This document shows positions 12,720 to 23,022 of a stretch of DNA of 64,000 bases, piece by piece. The DNA is from Brucella oryzae (lineage in GTDB: Bacteria; Pseudomonadota; Alphaproteobacteria; Rhizobiales; Rhizobiaceae). Made by a program: the position numbers and the translations under genes. Below the pieces are notes generated by a model. That model did no database searches. It was not told the DNA's origin and was given only the letters and a program-made list of their open reading frames with translations. The stretch lies in assembly GCA_012103035.1 (NCBI GenBank), contig JAAVLL010000002.1, positions 1,178,001-1,242,000 of the forward strand. The letters are read 5' to 3'. Positions within the stretch are counted from its first letter, which is position 1. Every line of letters begins with the position of its first letter.

Positions 12720-14251
12720 ATGGATAGCTTTCTGGCGTTCAGTCATATCTCGAAATCTTATCCGGGTGTGCACGCGCTTTCCAATGTTTCCTTCACGGTG
12801 GCTAAAGGCAGTGTCCACGGCCTGATGGGGAAAATGGCGCGGGAAAATCCACGCTGATCCGTATCCTCTCCGGCGATCAGGCCGCAAATAGTGGTACGAT
12901 ATCCATTGATGGGATCGAGCAGAAATACGCGTCCGTTCGCGATGCCTTCCAGGCAGGCGTGGTGGTCGTCCATCAGGAACTGCAGCTCGTGCCTGAGCTG
13001 ACGGTCGCCGAAAATCTCTGGCTTGGCCGTTTTCCCAATCAGGGTGGCGTTATCAATTCCCGCCAGTTGACCGATGAGGTTACTAGAAAGCTTGCCGACA
13101 TCGGCCTGGACATTGATCCTTCGATCAAGGTGGCGCGGCTTTCCATCGGCGAACGCCAGATGGTGGAGATAGCAAAGGCAATCATGGTCGATGCACGCGT
13201 GATTGCACTGGACGAGCCAACTTCATCACTGTCTTCGCGGGAAAGTGAAATTCTGTTCAAGCTGATCCGTCGGCTCAAGGCCGAAGGTAAAGTGATCCTT
13301 TATGTCTCTCACCGGCTGGATGAGGTCTTCGATCTCTGCAACAGTCTCACCGTATTGCGAGATGGCAAGCTTGCGGCCCATCACAGCAGTCTTGAGGGTG
13401 TCACACGCGATCAGGTGATCGCGGAAATGGTGGGACGAGAAATTTCCGATATATGGGGCTGGCGGGGGCGACCGATCAAGAATCAAGTTCGACTGCGGGT
13501 CGAAAATCTGAGTGGACCCGAATTGCCCGATCCGGCCAGCTTTGAAGTGCGCAGTGGTGAGATCCTCGGCCTGTTCGGCCTTATTGGCGCCGGGCGTTCA
13601 GAAATGCTGCGGCTGCTTTACGGTGCTGACAGCCGCAAGAGCGGCAGTGTTGAAGTTGACGGCATAAAGGTTTCAGCCGACAGTCCGCGCAAGTCGATCG
13701 AGGCGGGCATTATGCTGTGCCCGGAAGATCGCAAGGCAGATGGCATCCTGCAGGGGCGATCTATCGAAGAAAATATCGCCATTTCAACACGCCGGCATTT
13801 TTCCCCATGGGACTAATTTCCCCGCAAAGAAGCAGATATCGCCGAAAAGAGCATCAAGCAGCTGCGCGTGCGCACGCCGTCGCGCAAACAGGACATAGTC
13901 CATCTGTCGGGCGGCAACCAACAGAAGGTTATTCTCGGACGCTGGCTTTCTGAGCAGAACGTCAAGGTTCTAATGATCGATGAGCCAACACGCGGCATCG
14001 ATGTTGGCGCTAAAGCCGAGATTTATGAAATTCTCTACGGTCTTGCCGAGAGCGGCATGGCAATTGTCGTTGTTTCGAGCGAACTGCCCGAAGTGATGGG
14101 CATTTCGGACCGCATCCTTGTCATGTGCGAAGGCCGCATTGCCGCTTCCGTTGACCGCCCCGGTTTTGACGAGCGCACCATTCTAGCCGCTGCCCTGCCG
14201 GACCGCACGGCATCCATTCAATTTGACAGTCAGAAAGTTGCATCACGATGA
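12720..14251 (+). CDS. Sugar ABC transporter ATPase, AraG/MglA-like
   Basis: Twin-cassette ATPase that powers the sugar importer. The first cassette has the Walker A region at about 12830, where one G is missing from a G5 run (GENGAGKST restored), then a Q loop [15 protein letters not shown], signature LSIGERQ and Walker [11 protein letters not shown]. The second has [29 protein letters not shown] and [17 protein letters not shown] at 13814-13816 interrupts the protein, and the reading frame is the same on both sides, so either two compensating indels or a true nonsense change is present. The stop overlaps the araH-like ATG. Confidence 0.87.
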
Positions 14252-15197
14252 CCGCTTTGAAAAACTCCTTCTCGGCGAACAGGGGCTAGTGGTGATTTTT
14301 GCCATCGCTTTTGCAGTCGTGGCGCTGACGGTTCCCAACTTTCTCACCGAGCGCAACATGCTGGGGCTGCTGCAATCAGTCGTAACCATCGGTATCGTGG
14401 CCTGCACGATGATGCTCTGTCTGGCTTCGCGGGACTTCGACCTTTCGGTCGGTTCGAACGTGGCATTTACTGGCATGATTGCTGTGATGGTTTCCAATGT
14501 CAGCGGCTCCATCCTTATCGGCCTGCTGGCCGCTTTGGCGGCCGGCTTTATTGTCGGGCTCTTCAACGGCGTCGTTATCGCGCGGTTCAAGGTCAATGCT
14601 TTGATCGCCACACTCGCCACCATGCAGATCGTCCGCGGCTTGGCGTTGATTTCCTCGGACGGTCGCGCCGTAGGTATCAACGATCCTTCATTCTATCAGC
14701 TCGCGCTTTCGAAGTTTTTCGGTGTGCCTACCCCGATCTGGGTGATGATCGCTCTATTCGTCGTGTTCGGCTTTGTCCTGAACCGCACCGTCTTCGGCAA
14801 GAATACGCTGGCTATCGGCGGCAATCCGGAAGCGTCGCGTCTGGCAGGTGTCAATGTTGTCGGGATGCGAATCTGGATCTTCGCGCTGCAAGGACTGATT
14901 TGCGCTATTGCAGGCATTTTGCTGGCGTCACGCATCACTTCGGGTCAGCCCAATGCAGCGACCGGTCTCGAACTTTCCGTCATTTCGGCGTGCGTACTGG
15001 GTGGTGTGTCGCTGGCCGGAGGACGTGCTGCCATGACGGGCGTGATCGTGGGTGTGCTCATCATGGGTATCGCAGAAAACGTAATGAATCTGCTGAACAT
15101 CCAGGCGTTTTACCAGTATGTCGTGCGTGGTTTCATTCTTTTGCTGGCGGTGCTCCTTGACAATCTACGCTCCTCCACCATTGCGTTTAGAAGCTGA
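14248..15197 (+). CDS. Sugar ABC transporter permease, AraH-like
   Basis: Membrane channel of the importer (BPD_transp_2, RbsC/AraH family), with eight or more hydrophobic segments and the family motif [18 protein letters not shown] near the C-terminus. The ATG at 14248 overlaps the ATPase stop (ATGA) but needs one base added in the following T run to join the long frame. A TTG at 14223 is the alternative start without any change. The rest is uninterrupted to 15197. The substrate should match the binding protein encoded at 11648. Confidence 0.88.
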
Positions 15198-15221
15198 TGG
15201 CGACAGATAATGGGGAATGAA

Positions 15222-16130
15222 ATGTTCTATGCTTTGGTCGATTGGGGCACCTCCAGCTTTCGGCTTTGGGTCGTCAATCAGGACGGCGCGGTGCTGGGCG
15301 AAAGCAAGAGCGACGAAGGCATGATGAAGGCGGCGGATACCGGCTTCGCCACTGTTCTGGAGCGACATCTCCACCGCCTTGGCGCTCCTGCCGATCTGCC
15401 GGTCCTCATAAGTGGCATGGCAGGCGCACGCCAGGGCTGGGTGGAAGCACCCTATTTGCCTGTTCCTGCGCAGTTGGACCGTCTGGCCGAGGAAGCAGTT
15501 CATGTACCGAAAACTGGACGCGATATCCGCATCATCCCCGGCGTCGCGCAAATTCGAAGCGACGCCGCCAACGTGATGCGCGGCGAGGAAACGCAACTTG
15601 CGGGTGTCGTTGAAACCTTGCCCGACGGGCTTGTGTGTATGCCGGGTACCCATTGCAAATGGGTCAGTATTGCCGACCGGCAGGTGACGGGCTTCACCAG
15701 TTTCATGACCGGTGAACTATTTGCCGTGCTGTCGCAACATTCGATCCTCAAGCACGCTGTCGATCCAGCGAGCAATTTTGAGGCCCAAACACCAGCTTTC
15801 GCACGAGCTGTCGAGCATAGCCTGAAAGCGCCGGAACAGGCTCTCGCCATGCTGTTCCAGATTCGAGCCAGTCAGCTTTTGAACTTTGAAGAACACGCCG
15901 ATGGCGCTGCCCATTTGTCGGGCGTGCTGATCGGCGCAGAAATCGGTACGGCGTTACGCATTTACGGTGGCGGCGAAGCGGGGCTGGTCGCATCCGAGCG
16001 GTTGAACCGGCTTTACCGGCCCGTAATGGAGCAGGCAGGCTTCAGCGTTCAACTCTTCGATGGCGAGAAAGTCGTGAGAGCAGGGTTGCTGGCGGCGGCC
16101 CGCTTAATCCATTCCCAGTCTGGAGCATAA
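15222..16130 (+). CDS. dgoK: 2-dehydro-3-deoxygalactonokinase
   Basis: Phosphorylates 2-keto-3-deoxygalactonate on the 6-hydroxyl with ATP, the second-last step of the De Ley-Doudoroff galactose pathway. About 302 uninterrupted codons. The kinase phosphate-binding start LVDWGTSSFRLWVV, the stretch PVLISGMAGARQGW and CMPGTHCKWV fit the DgoK family. I prefer the ATG at 15222 because GGGGAATGAA lies just before it; ATG 15210 is possible. The stop at 16128-16130 is one base before the dgoA start, indicating a coupled pair. Confidence 0.92.
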   Translation: MFYALVDWGTSSFRLWVVNQDGAVLGESKSDEGMMKAADTGFATVLERHLHRLGAPADLPVLISGMAGARQGWVEAPYLPVPAQLDRLAEEAVHVPKTGRDIRIIPGVAQIRSDAANVMRGEETQLAGVVETLPDGLVCMPGTHCKWVSIADRQVTGFTSFMTGELFAVLSQHSILKHAVDPASNFEAQTPAFARAVEHSLKAPEQALAMLFQIRASQLLNFEEHADGAAHLSGVLIGAEIGTALRIYGGGEAGLVASERLNRLYRPVMEQAGFSVQLFDGEKVVRAGLLAAARLIHSQSGA

Positions 16131-16131
16131 G

Positions 16132-16770
16132 ATGAATACCAAACCTGTCTGGCCATCGCTGCAACGCTCGCTTGTGGCGATTATCCGCGGCATTCGCAAC
16201 GAAGAAGTCGAAGCCATTCTCACGGTTCTGCTGGAAGAAGGTTTTGAGGTGATCGAAATCCCGCTGAACTCTCCACAGCCGTGGGTTTCTATCGGGCAGG
16301 CTGTGAAACTGTTCGGCGACAAGGCGCTGATCGGCGCCGGTACGGTCTTGACTGTGGACGATGTCGCAAAACTGGCCGATCTCGGCGGCCGCATCATGGT
16401 CAGTCCCAACACAGACCCAGAGATCATCAAGGCCGCAGCGGCACGTGGGCTCTATTCCATGCCCGGATGCTACACAGCCTCGGAAGCGCTTCTCGCACTC
16501 AAAAGCGGCGCATCTGCGTTGAAGTTCTTTCCTGCTGGAGCGCTCGGACCATCCGGCGTCGCAGCGATCAAGACTATCCTCCCGACAGATGCGGTAGTGG
16601 GTGCCGTCGGCGGTGTTTCTGATGCGAGTTTTGCCGATTATGCCAAGATAGGCGTTCGGACCTTCGGTCTCGGCACCAGTCTCTATAGACCCGGAGACAC
16701 GGGCACAACTGTTCGGGACAACGCACGACGTACTATCGCGGCCTATGATCGGGTTTTCGGAACGGCTTGA
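16132..16770 (+). CDS. dgoA: 2-dehydro-3-deoxy-6-phosphogalactonate aldolase
   Basis: Class I aldolase that cleaves KDPGal to pyruvate and glyceraldehyde 3-phosphate. At 212 codons it has the normal length and is uninterrupted. VAIIRGIRNEE carries the conserved Arg/Glu region, EVIEIPLNSP follows, and the Schiff-base lysine is in SALKFFPAGALGP. The ending GGVSDASFADYAKIGVRTFGLGTSLY is typical. In some enterobacteria dgoA was described fused to the dehydratase; here it is separate and follows dgoK by one base. Confidence 0.93.
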   Translation: MNTKPVWPSLQRSLVAIIRGIRNEEVEAILTVLLEEGFEVIEIPLNSPQPWVSIGQAVKLFGDKALIGAGTVLTVDDVAKLADLGGRIMVSPNTDPEIIKAAAARGLYSMPGCYTASEALLALKSGASALKFFPAGALGPSGVAAIKTILPTDAVVGAVGGVSDASFADYAKIGVRTFGLGTSLYRPGDTGTTVRDNARRTIAAYDRVFGTA

Positions 16771-16787
16771 TCTGCTTCCCAAAGTAC

Positions 16788-16818
16788 GGAGCGGTTCCGT
16801 CTGAATTCGGAATGCTCC
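16788..16818. repeat. Intergenic hairpin between dgoA and aldose epimerase genes
   Basis: Imperfect inverted repeat: GGAGC at 16788 and TTCCG at 16795 pair with CGGAA at 16808 and GCTCC at 16814. The GGAGCGGTTCC core matches the repeats at 9428 and 62540. It lies inside an otherwise tight operon, so it may shape the mRNA rather than end it. Confidence 0.5.
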
Positions 16819-16846
16819 AGCTCTATGCGTTGACAAAGAGGCTCCC

Positions 16847-17767
16847 ATGGCTTTGCATGTCAGTTCGAACAAGCTATCGGCCAGCATCTCCGCGCAGGGT
16901 GGTGTCATGCAGGGGCTATGGTGGCGACACAAGGACGGCTCGCAGACTGCGTTATTACGGTCTGCGACGGATGATCAAGCTGGCCCGGGAGATAGCGCAG
17001 GGTTTCCGCTGGTCCCGTTCGGAAACCGGCTTGGCGGCAACAGTTTCACATTCGAAGGCCGCATTTATCATCTTGCGGCCAACAGCGCGCGTGACCCCTT
17101 TATCTGCATGGGGACGGCTGGCTGGCACTCTGGAATGTGGTCGAACGGTCGGAAAACGAGCTGACCCTGAGCTACCGTCATGATAGCGACGGGACTAATC
17201 CTTATGATTATACGGCCCGTCAGGTTTTTCGCATTGACGAGTATGGCTTCAGCCTGCAGCTGTCCGTCGTTAACGAGGGCGCGCATGCCCTGCCTTTCGG
17301 TCTTGGCTGGCATCCTTATTTCCCACTGCGACCCGATACTTTGCTCGAGTTTCAGGCGAAAAGTTTTCATGAAGAAGCAGAAGGTTCACTGCCGGGTAAC
17401 GAGCTGGAATTGAGCGATCCTCTCGATTTTCGAAAGCCGCGTTCGCTACCTGTTCGCTGGATCAATAACGGTTTTCGGGCCTGGAAGGACCAGCGCGCAT
17501 TCTTTGGCCAGAAACAGGTCTTGCGCTGGAGATGAGTTACAATCCGATCTTCGCCCATGCGTTTCTGTATTTGCCTTATGCCGCAAATTCAGCAGCGGCC
17601 ATGCCGGATTTTTCTGTCTTGAACCGATGACCCACAAGGCCAACGGGCACCATCGCACCGATCTTGGCGGTTTGCATATCCTTGCTCCGGGCGAAACCCT
17701 GGCCGGAACAATCCACCTCACCGTCAACACCCTCCCGAAATCCTCCAGAAGTGAGCGATCCAGATGA
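16847..17767 (+). CDS. Aldose 1-epimerase family protein
   Basis: Mutarotase-fold protein. It would convert alpha- to beta-galactose ahead of a galactose dehydrogenase. The frame runs from [13 protein letters not shown] through [10 protein letters not shown], with the active-site histidine in GLGWHPYF and the catalytic glutamate in FCLEPMTH near the end. ATG 16847 is preceded by AAGAGG. Frame changes lie near 17110, 17525 and about 17610. About 306 codons is normal. The TGA overlaps the dgoD start (ATGA), so the two are coupled. Its position between dgoA and dgoD supports D-galactose as the pathway substrate. Confidence 0.85.
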
Positions 17768-18911
17768 AGATAACAAAACTGACGACCTATATCGTTCCGC
17801 CACGCTGGCTGTTTCTGAAGATTGAGACCGATGAAGGGATTTCCGGTTGGGGTGAGCCGGTTATCGAAGGCCGCGCGCGGACGGTTGAAGCCGCTGTACA
17901 CGAATTGTCCGAATATCTCGTCGGCAAGGACCCGCGGCTGATCGAAGATCATTGGAACGTCATGTATCGCGGGGCTTCTACCGTGGCGGCCCCATTTTGA
18001 TGAGCGCTATTGCTGGCGTTGATCAGGCACTGTGGGACATCAAGGGCAAGGCGCTCGGCGTGCCGGTGCACGAACTGTTGGGAGGCCAGTGTCGGGATCG
18101 TATCAAAGTCTATTCCTGGGTTGGAGGCGATCGTCCATCCGATGTAGCGGCTAATGCGCGGGAGATGGTGGACCGTGGGTTTACCGCGCTGAAGATGAAT
18201 GGCGCTCAGGAACTCCAGATTGTCGACAGCCACGCCAAGATCGACGCCATTGTTGAAACGATTGGTGCTGTGCGTGCGGCCGTCGGCCCGCATGTGGGTA
18301 TCGGGGCCGATTTCCACGGGCGCGTCCACCGCCCGATGGCAAAGGTTTTGGCCCGTGAACTGGACCAGTTCAAGCTGATGTTTATCGAAGAGCCGGTGCT
18401 GTCTGAAAATGTCGAGGCATTGGTCGAAATTGCCAATCACACATCGACCCCGATTGCTCTGGGCGAACGGCTTTATTCGCGCTGGGATTTCAAGTCGATT
18501 CTGTCGCGCGGTTATGTCGATATTATCCAGCCGGATCTGTCCCATGCAGGCGGTATTACCGAATGTCGTAAAATTGCGGCGATGGCGGAAGCTTATGACG
18601 TGGCGCTGGCACCACATTGTCCATTAGGACCGATCGCACTCGCCTCCTGTTTGCAAGTGGATGCTGTGAGTTACAACGCCTTCATTCAGGAGCAGAGCCT
18701 GAACATTCACTACAACGAAAGCAATGACATACTCGACTACATTACCAACCGCGAGGTTTTCGAGTATTGCGACGGTTATGTCGCTATCCCGCAAGGACCG
18801 GGTCTGGGCATTGAGATCGACGAGGATTATGTCAGGGAACGGGCCAAGATCGGCCATGACTGGCGCAATCCCGTCTGGCGTCATGCCGATGGCAGCGTGG
18901 CGGAATGGTAA
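17764..18911 (+). CDS. dgoD: D-galactonate dehydratase
   Basis: Enolase-superfamily enzyme that removes water from D-galactonate to give 2-keto-3-deoxygalactonate. About 382 codons. Metal and catalytic residues fit the DgoD family: GADFHGRVH (Asp, His), FIEEPV (Glu), [11 protein letters not shown] (Glu), [11 protein letters not shown] (catalytic His) and IQEQS (Glu). One frame change near 17975 is explained by a single G missing in the expected YRGGFY codons (G5 read as G4). The start ATG overlaps the epimerase stop. A paralogue lies at 25117-26263. Confidence 0.92.
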
Positions 18912-19029
18912 TGCCAAAACTCGATGAGCTTGACACATTGGGTTTTGATTGAGCCCGTGCGGCGATTGAACATTTTCAAGGCGTGATGCATTAGCATCTC
19001 AGCGCCTCGGTATAAGAGGAAATAGAGAT

Positions 19030-19807
19030 ATGGCTGACCGACTTGTCGGAAAACGGATATTTGTCACAGGCGCAGCACAGGGTATCGGCCTTGCCATCGC
19101 ACAGGCTTTTGCAAAGGAAGGCGCGCGACTATTTCTCATCGACATGGATTTGGAGCGACTTGAGCGTGAAGCCATTGCTTTGCGCGAGCAGGAGCAATCT
19201 TGGGTTTCGCAAAGGCTGATATTTCAGATGCTTCCGCTATCTCTGCAGCCGTTGCACAGGCAAACGACGAGATCGGAGCCGTCAATGCGCTTGTGAATAA
19301 TGCCGGCATCAATGTTTTTGCGAAACCGCTGGAAACGAGCGACGATCAATGGAACCGTTGTTTTGACGTCAATCTTAAGGGCGCGTGGAATTGCAGCAAG
19401 GCTGTTCTGCCGGGTCTGATAGAACAGGGCGGCGGCGTTATTCTCAACATTGCCTCCACCCACGCTTTCACCATCATCCCGCACACATTTCCGTATCCGC
19501 TGGCAAAACATGCACTGATGGGCATGACCAAGGCACTGGGTCTGGAATATGCACCACAGCAGATCCGCGTGAACGCAATTGCGCCGGGCTATGTCGAGAC
19601 CCAGAAAAATGTCGACTACTGGAACAGTTTTCCTGATCCTGTGGCAGCGCGAGCGGAAACAATGGCACTACATCCGGGCGGGCGGATCGCTTCACCCCAT
19701 GAAATTGCTATGGCGGCGGTATTCATGATTTCGGACGAATGTCCTTCATGAACGCGACCTGTCTCACTGTCGATGGCGGGCTGAGTGTTCAGCAACACCC
19801 TGCATAG
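19030..19807 (+). CDS. SDR-family sugar dehydrogenase (probable galactose dehydrogenase)
   Basis: NAD(P)-dependent short-chain dehydrogenase of about 258 codons. The cofactor motif TGAAQGIG is at residues 14-21, then NNAGINVF, the catalytic serine in NIASTHAF, YPLAKHAL (YxxxK), and PGYVETQ. Frame changes near 19195 and 19742 are needed to reach the family ending NATCLTVDGG and the TAG at 19805-19807. It follows dgoD by 118 bp on the same strand. In a non-phosphorylating galactose route the first step is oxidation of galactose to galactonolactone, so this is the best candidate; a role on another sugar is possible. Confidence 0.83.
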
Positions 19808-19859
19808 GGATTTGCCGGAGACACAGCAGCATCTAGTTCTACGTCGCCGGTATCAGTGA

Positions 19860-20575
19860 CTACGCTGCCTGGACGAAATTGCCGCGATCCTCAGGTATTT
19901 TTTCGATGTAGCGTCCCGTCTCCGCAAGCAGTTCCTTCATGTTCTGTCTCGCGGCGGCGGCATCTCCACGATAGATCGCTTCCGCGACCTGATGGTGGTT
20001 CTCGATATTATCGGCGAATGCCTTCGTTGTATAAGGAAACAATGTATCGAAGATGGCTTCGATGACTTTCTGAAAGCTGAGCAAGACCGGGTTGCCTGTA
20101 GCAGCGAGAATCGCCAGGTGAAATGCCTTGTCGGCCGCAACAGCCTTGCTCTCCTCTTCCTGATTGTGTGCCATTCGGCGGTAAGCCTCGACTATTCGTT
20201 GTTTTGGCTCTCGTCGCCGCGTAAGGCAGCAAGCGCTGCGGCCTCCGGTTCTATGATTTGGCGGATTTCGGAAAAGGCTAGCAATTCCTGCTTGGCCAAG
20301 GTGCTGGTTGAAAGCCACCTTATCAGATCGGCATCGAGCCAGCTCCAGTATTCCCTGCTGTTGACATGTGTGCCATGCCTTTGCCGCACGGTGACGAGCC
20401 CCTTTGCAGACAATATTTTTATCGCCTCGCGAATGACCGTCCGGCTGACCTGATATTCTCGCTCCAGCTCAGGCTCCGAAGGGAACACAACATTGATGGC
20501 GAATTCGCCCGATACGATGCGTCTCCCCAGCGCATCAACCACCGTCTGTGTCCGGTTCGGCTTCTTCTGATTCAT
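19860..20575 (-). CDS. FadR-type GntR regulator of the galactonate genes (DgoR-like)
   Basis: GntR-FCD repressor of about 238 codons. The DNA-binding part reads FPSEPELEREYQVSRTVIREAIKILSAKGLV, and the effector part has EIRQIIEPEAAALAAL and DKAFHLAILAATGNP. One frame change near 20215. ATG 20575 begins MNQKKPNRTQ. It converges on the SDR gene and is divergent from the MFS gene at 20779; a perfect 12-bp-arm palindrome lies between them. By analogy with DgoR, galactonate or a keto-deoxy acid is the likely inducer. Confidence 0.85.
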
Positions 20576-20712
20576 ATGGCCTTCTCCGCTCGTCTGCTTC
20601 TGCGTTGGCACGGGTGAAAGGGATTGGCAACAGGCTAATAGCTTAATCCTGTTTGTCGGATGTCCAGATCCCAAGCTTCCGCTTCAACTCTAGCAAATTT
20701 CGATCTTGATAA

Positions 20713-20745
20713 TCAAACATCATATGTTAAACGTATGATGTTTGA
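20713..20745. promoter_or_regulatory. Palindromic operator between GntR and MFS genes
   Basis: TCAAACATCATA (20713-20724) and TATGATGTTTGA (20734-20745) are exact reverse complements around a 9-base spacer. It sits 34 bp before the MFS start codon and 138 bp before the divergent FadR-type gene, the expected place for autoregulation plus control of the transporter. Confidence 0.8.
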
Positions 20746-20778
20746 ATCAGCCATCAAATGTCGACTGGGGAGGAGACG

Positions 20779-22145
20779 ATGAGTAAGGAACACCAAGCCA
20801 CAATGCGGAAGATAAATCTCCGCATCTTGCCTTTCTTGATGCTTCTGTACCTGATAGCCTATATCGACAGATCCAATATCTCTGTCGCAGCGTTGGGTAT
20901 GAATGCCGATCTGGGACTGACCAGTCGAATGTACGGGTTGGCTGCAGGTCTGTTCTTCCTTACCTACATCATCTTTGAGGTGCCCAGTAATGTTGCGCTG
21001 ACCAAGTTTGGAGCGCGACGCTGGATTGCGCGCATCATGATTAGCTGGGGCCTGGTAGCCATGGGTATGGCCTTTATTACCAGCGCGTATCAGCTATACG
21101 GGATGCGGTTGCTATTGGGAGCTGCAGAAGCCGGTTTCACGCCCGGCATCATCTATTATCTGGCGCGCTGGTATCCTTCGCAGGAGCGCGCGCATGCAAT
21201 GTCCTTTTCTACATCGGCGCAGCTCTCGCCTCTGTCATAGGCCTCCCACTTTCGGGTCTGCTGCTTCATGCTGACGGCGCTTTGGGCGTGGCAGGCTGGC
21301 GCTGGGTGTTTTTCGTGGAAGGCCTGCCAGCGGTCCTACTCGGATTCGTCGTCTTGTGGTTCCTGCCAGATCGACCGTCGGATGCCAGCTGGCTCTCGCA
21401 GGCGGAAGCCTATGAACTGGAGCGAAAGATCGACGCTGAACAGGGCACGGGTCAATCTGAGCATAAGACAGGCTGGCAAACAGCATTCCGAAACGGAAAT
21501 GTCTGGCTGCTTGCTGCCTTCTGGTTGTTGCAGGCATTTGGGACGATTGGAATTACGCTTTTCATGCCCTTGATCGTGCGAAGCATTTCAAGCGGCGACG
21601 ATCTGGCCATCAGCCTGCTATCCGCGGTGCCTTTCATAGCAGCGTGCATCTTCATGTTCTTTAATGGACGTCATTCTGATAGCACGCGTGAACGCGCCTA
21701 TCATCTGGGTGTGCCGCTGACACTTGCAGGACTGCTGTTGCTGGCCGCCGTATATATTGGCAATGCCCATCTTTCCTACGTTCTGATCGTTTTGTCGGTC
21801 GGCTTGAACTGGGCGGTTATCCCCATCTTCTGGGCTGTGACAACGGAATATGTTTCCGGGCTGACGGCTGCCGTCTCGATTGCGCTCATCAATGCACTGG
21901 CCAACGTGGCTGGACTGGTGTTGCCTCCGGCGATCGGCTGGATCAAGGATACAACAAATAGCTATGACCTTGCACTGACACTTGTTTCGGCTGCGCTGAT
22001 AATGGGCGGCTTATTAGGCATTTCTCTTGCAAAGAAGCTGGCAGCGCCAAAGGCCATCAAACGATTATCGATATCCGCAACTCCGCTGATCCTGTCGGCT
22101 CCAGCAAAAGACATTGAGATTGATGTATGTCCCGTTTTCTCCTAG
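20779..22145 (+). CDS. MFS transporter, anion:cation symporter family (galactonate-type)
   Basis: Twelve-segment proton symporter for sugar acids (ACS family, DgoT/ExuT-like). Family landmarks are LPFLMLLYLIAYIDRSNISVAALG at the first helix, YIIFEVPSNVALTKFGARRWIARI, and a second half starting with VWLLAAFWLLQAFGTIG. One frame change near 21215 separates the first four helices from the rest. ATG 20779 is preceded by GGGGAGGAG. The stop overlaps the start of the DapA-family gene by about 20 bp. It would import galactonate directly, complementing the ABC importer of the free sugar. Confidence 0.87.
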
Positions 22146-23022
22146 CACCCTTCACGGCATCCACGCCATTCTCTATGCACTTTTCGATCGGGATGAAAAT
22201 CTCGATCGGGAGGCGATGCGCCGGCAGACCAAACTGTGTCTTGCACAAGGCGTGCATGGCGTTGCTGCGCTGGGGTTAGCTACAGAAGCATCCAAGATGA
22301 GCGAAGCCGAACGGTGCCAGATCATGCAATGGCTCGTTGAGGACACCAAGGGACAGGTGCCTGTCGCAATCACCATTTATGGTTCATCTGTTGCAGAGCA
22401 AGTACGTCAGGTGCGTGAAGCAGAAAGATTGGGCGTTGATTGGCTCATTCTCCAGCCGCCCATGATCGGGCAGTTTCAGGCCCGCGAATATATGAGCTTT
22501 TTCGGCCGCGTTGCAGATAGTACGTCTCTTCCGGTTGCTATCCAGAATGCCCCTGCCCTGATGGGCCGCGGCCTGAATGCAGAAGATATTCGTGAGCTCG
22601 GTGAGCAGCATCCCAACATTAAGCTGATCAAAGGCGAAGGGCCGGTTGTTGATATTGCCAATCTGATACAGGTTACCGCCGGGCGTATGCCGGTATTCAA
22701 CGGACGTGCCGGGCTTGAGTTGCCGGACAATCTACGTGCAGGTTGCAAAGGACTTATTCTCGCACCCGATTGTATAGATTTTGCCGTCAAAACCTACGAG
22801 TTCTTCATAGATGGGTGGGAAAACGAGGCACAAAACTCATACGAGAAAATGCTTCCAGCAGTTGTTAACACAATGCAGGGCATCGAACATTTGATGTGCT
22901 ATGGCAAACGCCTGTTTGGGTTGCGAGCAGGCATTGAGATCTTTGACCGCGCACCTGCTCTCAGACCATCCGAGGCTGGCTTGAAATGGTTTCACGCTTT
23001 GCGGGGTTACTGGGACCATTGA
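22123..23022 (+). CDS. Dihydrodipicolinate synthase/NAL-family lyase, probably sugar-acid related
   Basis: A TIM-barrel Schiff-base aldolase/dehydratase-family protein of about 299 uninterrupted codons. The Schiff-base lysine is likely in PNIKLIKGEG. The usual YNxP motif, which supplies the catalytic tyrosine in DapA and NAL, reads QNAP here (PVAIQNAPALMG). The substrate loop GVAALGLATEASKM replaces the usual GTTGE. ATG 22123 lies inside the end of the MFS gene. Relatives include keto-deoxy sugar-acid dehydratases and aldolases. Given dgoA nearby it is not needed for KDPGal cleavage, so it may handle the product of the second dehydratase (25117-26263). Confidence 0.8.
   Translation: MYVPFSPSTLHGIHAILYALFDRDENLDREAMRRQTKLCLAQGVHGVAALGLATEASKMSEAERCQIMQWLVEDTKGQVPVAITIYGSSVAEQVRQVREAERLGVDWLILQPPMIGQFQAREYMSFFGRVADSTSLPVAIQNAPALMGRGLNAEDIRELGEQHPNIKLIKGEGPVVDIANLIQVTAGRMPVFNGRAGLELPDNLRAGCKGLILAPDCIDFAVKTYEFFIDGWENEAQNSYEKMLPAVVNTMQGIEHLMCYGKRLFGLRAGIEIFDRAPALRPSEAGLKWFHALRGYWDH

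Noticed and set aside
11648..15197. Calling the sugar importer genes pseudogenes
   Set aside because: The breaks fit single-base losses in homopolymers seen across the window, including in tRNA, so loss of function is not supported.
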